The translations under genes were made by a program, and so were the position numbers. 7,931 nucleotides of DNA from Acetobacteraceae bacterium (GTDB lineage Bacteria; Pseudomonadota; Alphaproteobacteria; Acetobacterales; Acetobacteraceae), in contig JAFAHH010000025.1 of NCBI GenBank assembly GCA_019237355.1, positions 1 through 7,931 on the forward strand. Direction: 5' to 3'. Each line of letters opens with the position of its first letter. Position 1 is the first letter of the stretch. Of this stretch, positions 1 to 6,863 are shown piece after piece. The notes below the pieces were generated by a model. That model was given only the letters and a program-made list of their open reading frames with translations, did no database searches and was not told the origin of the DNA.

Positions 1-1
1 A

Positions 2-859
2 TTGCCGCTTAAGACCATCGAAGAGACGGAGGACGGAGGCTTGCGGATCGGCGCACTCGTGCCGAATTCCGACCTCGCTTATCACCCGCTGGTCGCGCAA
101 CGTTATCCCTTGCTTGCGAGCGCCATCCTGGCCGGCGCGTCGGCGCAGCTACGCAACATGGCGTCGACCGGAGGCAACCTTCTGCAACGTACACGCTGCT
201 ATTATTTTTACGACGTTGCGACCCCCTGCAATAAGCGCGATCCTGGCAGCGGCTGCTCCGCCATTGCCGGCCTCAACCGCATGCACGCGATCCTGGGCAC
301 GAGCGACGCTTGCATTGCGACGCATCCGTCTGACATGTGCGTGGCCCTGGCTGCGCTGGATGCCACGGTCTATGTCACCGGCCCGGCTGGGCCGCGAACA
401 ATTCCGTTTTTGGATTTCCATCGCCTGCCAGAGAACACGCCGCAGCGCGACACGAACCTCGAGCCGAACGAGATGGCCACGGCGGTCGAGCTACCGGCGC
501 GAGGCTTTGCTGCAAATTACACCTACCTGAAAATCCGCGACCGCCTCTCCTATGCGTTCGCGCTCGCATCTGTGGCGGCCGCGTTGGAGCTAGAAGGGGG
601 CACTATCAAAGAGGGCCGTCTGTCGCTTGGCGGCGTCGCGCACAAGCCTTGGCGCGACCCGGCAGCAGAAGCGACGCTGCGCGGACAAAAGGCCAACGAG
701 GCGGCTTTCATGGGCGCTGCAAACGTCTTGCTGCGCGATGCCAAGGGCTTCGAGCACAACGCCTTCAAGATCGATCTCGCGCGGCGCGCCATCATCCGTG
801 CGCTGACGCAGGCGGCCGCCGGAACCCTGCAGTCGCAGTCCAACAAAAAAATTGCTTGA
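2..859 (+). CDS. paoB: Molybdenum oxidoreductase FAD/[4Fe-4S] subunit, PaoB/YagS-like (5' partial)
   Basis: This is the FAD-binding subunit of a three-subunit xanthine-oxidase-family enzyme. It passes electrons between the Fe-S subunit and FAD. The visible 285 residues lack the N-terminus: the family is about 320 residues and the first FAD loop is absent, so roughly 55 residues lie before the window, and the TTG at base 2 is not a real start. The FAD segment GASAQLRNMASTGGNLLQ is at residues 45-62. An inserted segment follows with Cys66, Cys76, Cys85 and Cys104. Their 10/9/19 spacing is that of the extra [4Fe-4S] cluster known in E. coli PaoB. The motifs THPSDM and LGGVAHKPW, also typical of PaoB/YagS, come later. 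The stop lies 19 nt before the next gene, so the two are probably co-transcribed. Family assignment is firm; the substrate is unknown. Confidence 0.93.
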   Translation: MPLKTIEETEDGGLRIGALVPNSDLAYHPLVAQRYPLLASAILAGASAQLRNMASTGGNLLQRTRCYYFYDVATPCNKRDPGSGCSAIAGLNRMHAILGTSDACIATHPSDMCVALAALDATVYVTGPAGPRTIPFLDFHRLPENTPQRDTNLEPNEMATAVELPARGFAANYTYLKIRDRLSYAFALASVAAALELEGGTIKEGRLSLGGVAHKPWRDPAAEATLRGQKANEAAFMGAANVLLRDAKGFEHNAFKIDLARRAIIRALTQAAAGTLQSQSNKKIA

Positions 860-878
860 ACAGAAGGCGAGCAGGCCT

Positions 879-3110
879 ATGACCACCTACATCGGCACCG
901 CCACATCCCGCGCCGATGGCTATGCCAAGGTCACTGGCGCGGCAAAATACGCGGGCGAGTTTGATGCGACCGCCCTTGCGCACGCCAGCGTCGTTGCATC
1001 CACCATCGCGAAAGGCCGTATCGCGCGCATTGACGCGAACGAGGCGCTTTCAGTCCGAGGCGTGATTAGCGTCCTCACCCACCAGAACCGGCCGCGAATG
1101 GCAAGCGACGATAGTGCCTACAAGGACGACGTAGCTCCGAAAGGCTCGCCGTTCCGGCCGCTGTACGACGACCAGATTTGGTTCAGCGGCCAGCCGGTCG
1201 CGCTCGTGGTCGCCGAGGAGGCGGAGATCGCCCGCTTCGCCGCATCGTTGGTTCGGGTGGACTATAACCAGCAAGCGCATGTCACACACCTGTATCGCCA
1301 GCGTGAGACTGCCTTCGCGTTGGAATCCCCCACAGACCCGTCGCAAAACCCGTTTGCTCCCCCAAGGCCGCGTGGCGCGGCCGAGCCGGCACTGGCGGCA
1401 GCCGAGATGCGCCACAGTGGCGAGTATTATGTCCCGATCCAGCATCACAACCCAATGGAACTGTACGCATCGACGGTAATCTTCGAGAGCGGCGGTAAGC
1501 TGAAGATCTACGATAAGACCCAGGGTGTGCAGAACGTGCAGCGCTACGTATGCAGCGTGCTCGGTATGGAGTCGGACGATGTGCGTGTCCTATCGCCTTA
1601 CGTGGGCGGCGCCTTCGGTTCCGGTCTGCGCCCGCAATATGAAGTCGTTCTGGCGGCTCTGGCAGCCCGGGCGCTGAAACGCTCGGTGCGTCTCGTTCTC
1701 ACCCGGCGGCAGATGTACGGCCTCGGCTACCGGCCCGCGATGATCCAGCAGATCGAGCTGGGCGCCAATGCCAGCGGAACGCTCGACGCGATCACGCACG
1801 AAGCGATCACAGTGACTTCGCAATACGAGGACTTCCATCGGCAAGAGACCGGCTGGTCCGGCCTTCTCTACAAGTGCGCCAACGCGAGATATGCGCACAA
1901 GCTGGCGCGGCTCGACCTCCCTACGTCCTGCGATATGCGCGCCCCGAGCGCGGCTACTGCGGTTTATGCGCTCGAATGCGCAATGGACGAACTTGCGGTC
2001 GCCCTCAAGCTCGATCCAATCGAGCTTCGCTTACGGTGTTATTCGGATCGCGACCAGCACAGCGATCGGCCTTATAGCAGCAAAAGCCTGCGCGACTGCT
2101 ACCGTCAGGGGGCGGAAGCTTTCGGTTGGGACCAGCGCAACTCTGAGCCGCGCTCAATGCGTGACGGCGCCGAGCTGGTAGGCTGGGGCATGGCGACGGG
2201 CATCTGGGAAGCGCTGCAAGTACCCATCACGGTGCGCATCGTGCTCACGGCCAACGGCCATGCGGAGGTTTCCTGCGCGACTTCTGACATCGGGACCGGC
2301 ACCTACACGATCATGGCGCAGGTCGCGGCCGATATGCTGGGGTTGCCGATCGAGAACATCACGATCCAGCTTGGCGACTCGACGCTGCCGCAATCGCCGG
2401 TCGAAGGCGGATCATGGATAGCCGCGTCGGTATCGAATGGGATCGCCACGACATCCAAGGCCGTGCGTGAGGAATTGTTGCGTCTGGCGCAGCAGATGCC
2501 GAACTCGCCGCTTGCGCACGCAACGCCTGCCGAAGTCATGCTTGCCGACGGCAAGCTCGTGAGCAAACGGGATGGATCGCGCGCCGTCTCGATCGCTGAA
2601 GCGATGCAGCACGGCGGCGTGGAGCGCATCAACCAGGAGAGATCGACCACCTTCGAGCATGCCGGTCCCCACGCGCACAATACGCATTCGGCGATTTTTG
2701 CCGAAGTAAAAGTAGATGAGCAGATTGGCGTCATTCGCGTTACCCGCGTCGTCAGCGCGGTCGCAGCCGGCCGCATTCTGAACACCAAGACGGCGAGCAG
2801 CCAAATCATGGGCGGCGTGGTGTGGGGCATCGGAATGGCGTTGCACGAGGAGACGCTCATTGATCACAAATTTGGCCGCATCATGAATGCAAACATTGCA
2901 GAATACCATGTGCCGGTGAACGCCGACGTGCAGGACGTCAAGGTAATCTTCGTCGACGAGCCAGACGATGCCATCAATCCCCTCGGCATCAAGGGGCTGG
3001 GCGAGATTGGCATTGTCGGTGTCGCGTCGGCGATTGCCAACGCTGTTTATCATGCGACCGGTAAGCGCGTGCGCGACCTGCCGATCACGGTCGATAAATT
3101 GCAGCGGTGA
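879..3110 (+). CDS. paoC: Xanthine-oxidase-family molybdenum cofactor-binding subunit, PaoC/YagR-like
   Basis: This is the catalytic subunit of a molybdenum hydroxylase (743 residues; E. coli PaoC is of similar size). It would oxidise an aldehyde or N-heterocycle with water as oxygen donor. The aldehyde-oxidase a/b hammerhead domain occupies about residues 10-135 (TSRADGYAKVTGAAKYAGEF). The Mo-cofactor domains follow with HNPMEL (190-195), GGAFGSGLRPQ (243-253), MRAP (353-356), EGGSW (509-513) and KGLGEIG (705-711). Glu709 is the expected catalytic base. I chose ATG 879 over the in-frame TTG at 852 because the family begins there (MTTYIGT) and because the TTG lies inside the end of the upstream gene. 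AGAAGG (862-867) or AGCAGG (870-875) may serve as ribosome binding site. Residues 439-448 read ATGIWEALQV, where E. coli PaoC as I recall it has a substrate-contacting Arg, so the substrate may differ. No export signal is seen here; in E. coli the complex is exported by the signal on PaoA. Confidence 0.95.
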   Translation: MTTYIGTATSRADGYAKVTGAAKYAGEFDATALAHASVVASTIAKGRIARIDANEALSVRGVISVLTHQNRPRMASDDSAYKDDVAPKGSPFRPLYDDQIWFSGQPVALVVAEEAEIARFAASLVRVDYNQQAHVTHLYRQRETAFALESPTDPSQNPFAPPRPRGAAEPALAAAEMRHSGEYYVPIQHHNPMELYASTVIFESGGKLKIYDKTQGVQNVQRYVCSVLGMESDDVRVLSPYVGGAFGSGLRPQYEVVLAALAARALKRSVRLVLTRRQMYGLGYRPAMIQQIELGANASGTLDAITHEAITVTSQYEDFHRQETGWSGLLYKCANARYAHKLARLDLPTSCDMRAPSAATAVYALECAMDELAVALKLDPIELRLRCYSDRDQHSDRPYSSKSLRDCYRQGAEAFGWDQRNSEPRSMRDGAELVGWGMATGIWEALQVPITVRIVLTANGHAEVSCATSDIGTGTYTIMAQVAADMLGLPIENITIQLGDSTLPQSPVEGGSWIAASVSNGIATTSKAVREELLRLAQQMPNSPLAHATPAEVMLADGKLVSKRDGSRAVSIAEAMQHGGVERINQERSTTFEHAGPHAHNTHSAIFAEVKVDEQIGVIRVTRVVSAVAAGRILNTKTASSQIMGGVVWGIGMALHEETLIDHKFGRIMNANIAEYHVPVNADVQDVKVIFVDEPDDAINPLGIKGLGEIGIVGVASAIANAVYHATGKRVRDLPITVDKLQR

Positions 3111-3147
3111 AGGGCTCCGTTCAAACGCCGCGCCGCTGCCACACAGT

Positions 3148-3153
3148 GAAAGG
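3148..3153 (+). promoter_or_regulatory. Ribosome binding site deciding the hydrolase start
   Basis: GAAAGG ends 7 nt before ATG 3161. This supports that start over the in-frame GTG at 3107, which overlaps the paoC stop codon and would add 18 residues unlike the family's N-terminus. Confidence 0.6.
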
Positions 3154-3160
3154 CTCCGAA

Positions 3161-4021
3161 ATGCGCAAGGTCAGTTTCTGGAAAGTTGACGTCGACGGGT
3201 TCAACATCTTCTATCGCGAGGCAGGGCCGAAAGACGCGCCAGTGCTCCTGCTGCTGCACGGCTTTCCGAGCGCCGGTCACATGTTCCGCGATCTGATTCC
3301 ACAGCTCTCGGACCAGTTTCGTGTTATCGCGCCCGACCTACCCGGGTTTGGCCAATCGGATATGCCGCGACGGACCAAGTTCAGCTACACCTTCGACAAC
3401 ATTGCGGGGGTCATCGATCGCTTCACTGAAGTGATCGGGCTTAGCCGCTTCGTCATCTATGTCTTCGACTATGGCGCCCCAACAGGCTTCCGCCTCGCAG
3501 TGCGTCATCCTGAGCGCATCGCCGCCATTATTTCCCAGAATGGCAATGCTTATGTGGAGGGCCTAAGCGACGGCTGGAACCCGATCCGCGCTTACTGGCA
3601 GGACCCGTCGGAAGCGAACCGCGCGGCCCTCCGAGCCCTCCTTTCCCCAGAGACGACCATCTGGCAGTACACCCACGGTGTCGCCGATACGTCCTCGGTT
3701 TCTCCGGATGGATACTCGCTCGATAACTTCTATCTGGCACGCCCCGGCGCGGATGAGGTGCAGCTTGATCTCTTCGGCGATTACAAGAGTAACGTCGCGC
3801 TGTACCCGGGATTCCAGGTCTATTTCCGCGAACACAAGCCGCCATTTTTGGCGGTTTGGGGCAAGAACGACCCCTTCTTCTTACCGCCGGGCGCGGAGGC
3901 GTTCAAGCGTGACATTCCAGGCGCGGAGGTGCACTTCTTCGACACGGGCCACTTCGCGCTTGAGACGCACTGCGATGAGATCGCTGCGGCGATCCGCGAT
4001 TTTCTCCTGCGTTGCAAGTGA
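3161..4021 (+). CDS. Alpha/beta hydrolase with Asp nucleophile (epoxide hydrolase/dehalogenase-like)
   Basis: This 286-residue cytoplasmic alpha/beta hydrolase has no signal peptide. The oxyanion-hole motif HGFPS is at residues 33-37. The nucleophile elbow reads VFDYGAPTG with Asp103 where esterases have Ser. The likely acid is Asp237 in WGKNDPFF and the catalytic His is His264 in DTGHFALETH. An Asp nucleophile with an HGxP oxyanion motif is the arrangement of epoxide hydrolases, haloalkane dehalogenases and fluoroacetate dehalogenases. Those enzymes usually have Trp after the nucleophile; here it is Tyr104, so the exact reaction cannot be named. The residues between about 130 and 220 form the cap domain. 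The gene starts 50 nt after paoC and is probably in the same operon, hinting at a joint catabolic task. It converges on the cytochrome b561 gene across 88 nt in which I see no convincing terminator, only an imperfect stem at about 4078-4100. Confidence 0.92.
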   Translation: MRKVSFWKVDVDGFNIFYREAGPKDAPVLLLLHGFPSAGHMFRDLIPQLSDQFRVIAPDLPGFGQSDMPRRTKFSYTFDNIAGVIDRFTEVIGLSRFVIYVFDYGAPTGFRLAVRHPERIAAIISQNGNAYVEGLSDGWNPIRAYWQDPSEANRAALRALLSPETTIWQYTHGVADTSSVSPDGYSLDNFYLARPGADEVQLDLFGDYKSNVALYPGFQVYFREHKPPFLAVWGKNDPFFLPPGAEAFKRDIPGAEVHFFDTGHFALETHCDEIAAAIRDFLLRCK

Positions 4022-4109
4022 GAGCCATGGCAGCCTTAGCTGCGCTGCTTCAAGTTTAGCCTTCCCAGGAGTCGTCTGATGTGCGCAATCGTTTCGCATC
4101 CGCACCGAG

Positions 4110-4673
4110 CTATTCGGCGGGCGCGACTTCCTCGCGGGTTGACACCGATGCCATCGTCTCGAAGACGCCGTCACGGCGGACGAGCGCATGAAACAGGGCC
4201 GCTGCGACGTGCATCAGGATCAAGGCAAAGAACGCGAACGCCAGGAAGAAATGCGCATCCCAAAGCAGCGCATGCAGGCGATCGCTCTGCGGCAGGATCG
4301 GCGGTAGGCGCAGGCCTCCAACAAGCACGATCGGGTACGCGGCGGCCGACAGCATTGCCCAGCCGATCAGCGGCATGCCGATCATCAGGACATATAATGC
4401 ATAGTGCGACAGGTAGGCCGCGAGCTTCATCGGCTCGGGCATGTCGGCCGGCAACGGTGGCGCCCCGTAGCGCAGGCGCACCGCCAGGCGGATCAGCGCG
4501 AGCACCAGAATGGTAATGCCAAGCGATTTGTGGATCGTAACGAGCGGCAGGTACTTCGGCTTAACGGTAGACACCATACCTACGCCAATGAAAAGCATCA
4601 TCAGAACGCAGACGGCGATCAGCCAGTGCAATAGCCGCTGAAGCGGGGTGAAGCGTCGGTGGCTTTCGATCAT
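4110..4673 (-). CDS. Cytochrome b561 (CybB/YceJ family) membrane protein
   Basis: This is a 187-residue integral membrane di-haem cytochrome b of the prokaryotic b561 family. Four hydrophobic helices lie near residues 14-34, 43-65, 85-110 and 138-162. His16 (LLHWL), His48 (IHKSLG), His141 and His155 sit almost exactly where E. coli CybB (176 residues) has its four haem ligands. The family moves electrons from the quinol pool, in E. coli to ubiquinone from superoxide or the reverse. The ATG overlaps the stop of the upstream peroxidase gene as ATGA (4673-4670), and no clear Shine-Dalgarno precedes it, so translation is probably coupled to the peroxidase. The pairing suggests b561 supplies electrons to, or is protected by, that enzyme, which is inference. 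The short polar C-terminus ends EEVAPAE. Confidence 0.94.
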   Translation of the reverse strand: MIESHRRFTPLQRLLHWLIAVCVLMMLFIGVGMVSTVKPKYLPLVTIHKSLGITILVLALIRLAVRLRYGAPPLPADMPEPMKLAAYLSHYALYVLMIGMPLIGWAMLSAAAYPIVLVGGLRLPPILPQSDRLHALLWDAHFFLAFAFFALILMHVAAALFHALVRRDGVFETMASVSTREEVAPAE

Positions 4674-5728
4674 GGCTTGGCCACCGTCGCCGATCGCGGA
4701 TAGTCGCTAGCTTCTGCGGTTCTGCGGTCATACGATTTGGCGTAGGCGGACGACCGCGCAGCCGGAAACGGATCGTCCGATGTCTGGATACCGGTGGGCA
4801 GAACCGTCGGATCAAAATTGGTATCGCGGCATGGCCCGTCCCGCTCAGCTTCGATTTGCTGCACGATGAGCGTGCCGACCTTGATCGTGCGTCGATCCGC
4901 CGGCCAAGCCTTGCTCGGGTCAGCAGTGGGATCACCTGGGTTCGCGATGGTGACCACCATAGTCCAGCGCGCCGGCCCGCTGCGGACCCGGTCGGCGATC
5001 TCTTGCTCGAGGAAGTCCGGACCACGCTTCGCGAGCTCTTCCTGCGAAACCGGCACGACTTGGGCGGCGGGCAGGAGCGACCATCGCACCGCATGCTCGG
5101 CGCCAGAATTGTCAACAAAGATGAAGGCATTGAGGCCATTGAAGCGATCTTGCGCGTAGCTGCTGGTCCAGGGGGCGCTCTTGGCCCATTCGCCGAACCC
5201 CGCGATCTCCGGATGCGCGCTGGCGAAGGTCTTCATCGCATCAGGATCCTTGCTCGAGGAGGCAAGCAGCAGCTCATAGAAAGCTTGCGGCGTTGAGACC
5301 GGGAAGACCGGCGGATCGATCATGGCGGTGCGCCATTCCTGCCCATCTGGAGTTGAGATCTGCAGTCCCATCCCACGCACCCGGACGGTCGCATCAGGCG
5401 CGTTCGGATCAGGGGTGCCGAGGTTGAACCGCCCAAGAGCGGGATACCGGCCGCGGGGAAAAACTTCCGCCTTCGAAACCTCCGAGCCTGCGCCATTCGC
5501 TTCGAACACACCAGTAAAGCAGATGCCTTTAGCGTGATTCCGACGATGGCCCAGTGGAACGCCACTCGGGGACCTAAACGCGTCGACCATCCGGTTGGGC
5601 GTGAGGCGCTTGGGCGAAAAGGCTCCCGCGGTATAGGCGAAAGCAGCGGCAGCGCCGGCGATGATGGCCGCGATGAAGACGACCGAGAGAACGACGGAAC
5701 GCGCGGGCGATAGGCGCGACGGAGGCAT
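4670..5728 (-). CDS. Membrane-anchored catalase-family peroxidase (SrpA-like)
   Basis: This is a catalase-fold haem peroxidase of 352 residues, much shorter than true catalases (about 480 or more) and typical of catalase-related peroxidases. Residues 10-33 form one hydrophobic segment (SVVLSVVFIAAIIAG followed by an Ala-rich run), an uncleaved anchor or signal peptide placing the enzyme outside the cytoplasm. The distal His is His65 in NHAKG. The proximal haem ligand is Tyr329 with Arg325 in ARSSAYAKSY, matching the R-x3-Y of catalases. FPVSTPQAFYELL resembles the family's substrate-channel region. The open frame extends upstream to 5839, but those extra 37 residues look non-coding, and SPARSVVL...LTPNRMVDAF is how the family begins. 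GAGGG (5737-5733) lies 4 nt before ATG 5728. The end overlaps the cytochrome b561 start by 4 nt. It should reduce H2O2 or organic peroxides; the electron donor is not shown by sequence. Confidence 0.92.
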   Translation of the reverse strand: MPPSRLSPARSVVLSVVFIAAIIAGAAAAFAYTAGAFSPKRLTPNRMVDAFRSPSGVPLGHRRNHAKGICFTGVFEANGAGSEVSKAEVFPRGRYPALGRFNLGTPDPNAPDATVRVRGMGLQISTPDGQEWRTAMIDPPVFPVSTPQAFYELLLASSSKDPDAMKTFASAHPEIAGFGEWAKSAPWTSSYAQDRFNGLNAFIFVDNSGAEHAVRWSLLPAAQVVPVSQEELAKRGPDFLEQEIADRVRSGPARWTMVVTIANPGDPTADPSKAWPADRRTIKVGTLIVQQIEAERDGPCRDTNFDPTVLPTGIQTSDDPFPAARSSAYAKSYDRRTAEASDYPRSATVAKP

Positions 5729-5732
5729 CCAA

Positions 5733-5737
5733 CCCTC
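5733..5737 (-). promoter_or_regulatory. Ribosome binding site for the peroxidase gene
   Basis: On the minus strand GAGGG stands 4 nt before ATG 5728. The spacing is slightly short but usable. With the family-like N-terminus it favours 5728 over the upstream ATG at 5839. Confidence 0.5.
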
Positions 5738-5744
5738 ACTAATG

Positions 5745-5765
5745 CTTGCGTAAGGCTTACGAAAG
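5745..5765. promoter_or_regulatory. Inverted repeat, candidate operator of the peroxidase-b561 operon
   Basis: The arms CTTGCGTAAG and CTTACGAAAG flank a single central G and are complementary at 9 of 10 positions. The inner CGTAAG/CTTACG is perfect. The repeat ends 16 nt before the peroxidase ATG (minus strand) and lies in the 266-nt divergent region between that gene and the NTF2-like gene. Size, symmetry and position fit a site for a dimeric regulator that would block transcription or early elongation. No regulator gene is in the window, and I do not recognise the motif. An attenuating hairpin in the mRNA is the alternative, but no T-tract follows on the minus strand. Confidence 0.5.
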
Positions 5766-5980
5766 ATGCGGGCTGAGGCGGACCGCGTGTCCCAGTGCGG
5801 CGAACTGAACGCGCCACCCAGTGATACACGCTGAAGCATCTTTCCACGGTATCAGATAAGGCAGCAGCTCTGCAATGAACTCAACCAACACTGGGCGGGG
5901 TGGTAATTTGGCGTATGCCACTATGGCGCGTTCCTAGCTGAAGAATGCCGGACTGCCAGCAGAGCTTCCCACCCAGAGAG

Positions 5981-5988
5981 GAAGGAGA
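5981..5988 (+). promoter_or_regulatory. Strong ribosome binding site of the NTF2-like gene
   Basis: GAAGGAGA contains the core AGGAG (5983-5987), 7 nt before ATG 5995. It fixes that start over the in-frame TTG at 5989, which overlaps the Shine-Dalgarno itself. Confidence 0.75.
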
Positions 5989-5994
5989 TTGACG

Positions 5995-6468
5995 ATGGAA
6001 AGCGAACGTCCGCCGCTGCCGCCCTTCACTACAGTTGAAGCCGCTATTCAGAAGGTCCGCCTTGCGGAGGATGCATGGAACGGTCGCGATCCCGAGCGTG
6101 TGTCGCTCGCCTATACCCCCGATAGCCAATGGCGGAATCGCGCCGAGTTCCTGCATGGGCGTGAGCAGATCAAAGCTTTTCTGACGCGCAAATGGAACCG
6201 CGAGCTCGACTATCGTTTGATCAAGGAGCTGTGGGCCTTCCGCGAGAACCGCATTGCGGTGCGCTTCGCCTATGAGTGGCACGACGACAGTGGAAATTGG
6301 TTTCGGTCGTACGGTAACGAGAATTGGGAGTTCGATGATCGCGGTTTGATGCGATGCCGCATCGCCAGCATCAACGATCTCCCGATCCGAGAGAGCGAGC
6401 GCCTATACGACTGGGCACTTGGACCTCGCCCCGCCGGCCATCCTGGGCTGACGGATTTGGGATTGTAG
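5995..6468 (+). CDS. NTF2-fold (SnoaL-like) protein, DUF1348 family
   Basis: This is a complete 157-residue soluble protein with no signal peptide or membrane segment. It has the hallmark run of the family: Pro-rich start (PPLPPFT), then AEDAWNGRDPERV (25-37), YTPDSQWRNRAEFL (40-53), the LTRKW...LDYRLIKELW region (63-80), AVRFAYEWHDDSGNWFRSYG (88-107) and ASINDLPI (124-131), ending HPGLTDLGL. DUF1348 proteins adopt the cone-shaped NTF2 fold, which can bind or isomerise small ligands; their biochemical role is, as far as I know, not established. The strong Shine-Dalgarno and intact frame indicate an active gene. It is transcribed away from the peroxidase operon and may share its 5729-5994 control region, where I could not find a good sigma70 promoter. 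It is the last intact gene before the decayed region. Confidence 0.92.
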   Translation: MESERPPLPPFTTVEAAIQKVRLAEDAWNGRDPERVSLAYTPDSQWRNRAEFLHGREQIKAFLTRKWNRELDYRLIKELWAFRENRIAVRFAYEWHDDSGNWFRSYGNENWEFDDRGLMRCRIASINDLPIRESERLYDWALGPRPAGHPGLTDLGL

Positions 6469-6805
6469 CGGTCCCGACTACCGGCCCATACGCAAATTCG
6501 GCGGCATTGCCTAACGGGGCGAAACAGCGAGGTACTGCAGATGGCGCCCGTAGAACCGCGAGGGTTTTGGTTGTCATAATCACTGCAAAATATGACCAAT
6601 CTCGCGGTAGCTCGGTTGAGCGTGCGGCCGTGCAGCGCGTGTGTCCGAAATACACGGATCGCGAACGCCGGCGAATTGGTGCGCCGCCCGATAAGATGCT
6701 CCGGGAGCGCTGTCACACGATGGGCATCGTGCAGACCGGGGATGCCCGATTCCTTTCTGACAGTCCTCGGCGTAATTCGACCTCCATCCCATGGGCTCAT
6801 TGTGG
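6469..6805. other. Non-coding or unrecognised stretch after the NTF2-like gene
   Basis: I can support no gene here. Short open frames on both strands (for example 6592-6822 plus and 6580-6792 minus) have no recognisable motif, no good ribosome binding site and Arg/Ser/Pro-rich shadow-like composition. No tRNA or clear terminator is seen after the stop at 6468. The only structure noted is the hairpin at 6722-6747. The stretch may be decayed sequence like that to its right. Confidence 0.5.
6722..6747. repeat. Short inverted repeat (7-bp stem, 12-nt loop)
   Basis: GGGCATC at 6722-6728 pairs perfectly with GATGCCC at 6741-6747, with a possible extra T-G pair outside. The plus-strand continuation (GATTCCTTTCT) is pyrimidine-rich but has no clean T-run, so a terminator role is weak. 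It may be chance. Confidence 0.25.
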
Positions 6806-6834
6806 TTGACACCCGCAAGTAGACGATGGACAAT
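6806..6834 (+). promoter_or_regulatory. Sigma70-like promoter before the HAF-repeat gene remnant
   Basis: A consensus -35 box TTGACA (6806-6811) is followed by a 17-bp spacer and the -10-like GACAAT (6829-6834, 4 of 6 matches). The predicted transcription start near 6841 lies about 23 nt before the ATG at 6864. Box quality, spacing and position agree, but function is not shown. Confidence 0.45.
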
Positions 6835-6863
6835 AGCTTGCCCGTAAAGATTGCCGAGCAGCC

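Noticed and set aside
2303..2860. A 185-codon minus-strand open frame inside paoC
   Set aside because: It lies wholly opposite strongly conserved paoC codons, with Ser/Thr/Ala-rich composition and no family motif; it is a GC-driven shadow.
4078..4100. A stem between the convergent hydrolase and b561 genes (GATG-GCG with CGCATC) as terminator
   Set aside because: Only six pairs with a two-base bulge and no T-run on either strand.
4561..5139. A 192-codon minus-strand open frame across the peroxidase-b561 junction
   Set aside because: It is an alternate frame of two well-supported genes, Arg/Ser/Pro-rich, with no recognisable domain.
5729..5839. A longer peroxidase start at 5839 adding 37 residues
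   Set aside because: The extra residues do not look like a signal or domain, the family N-terminus starts at the inner Met, and the longer form would put the palindrome at 5745-5765 inside coding sequence.
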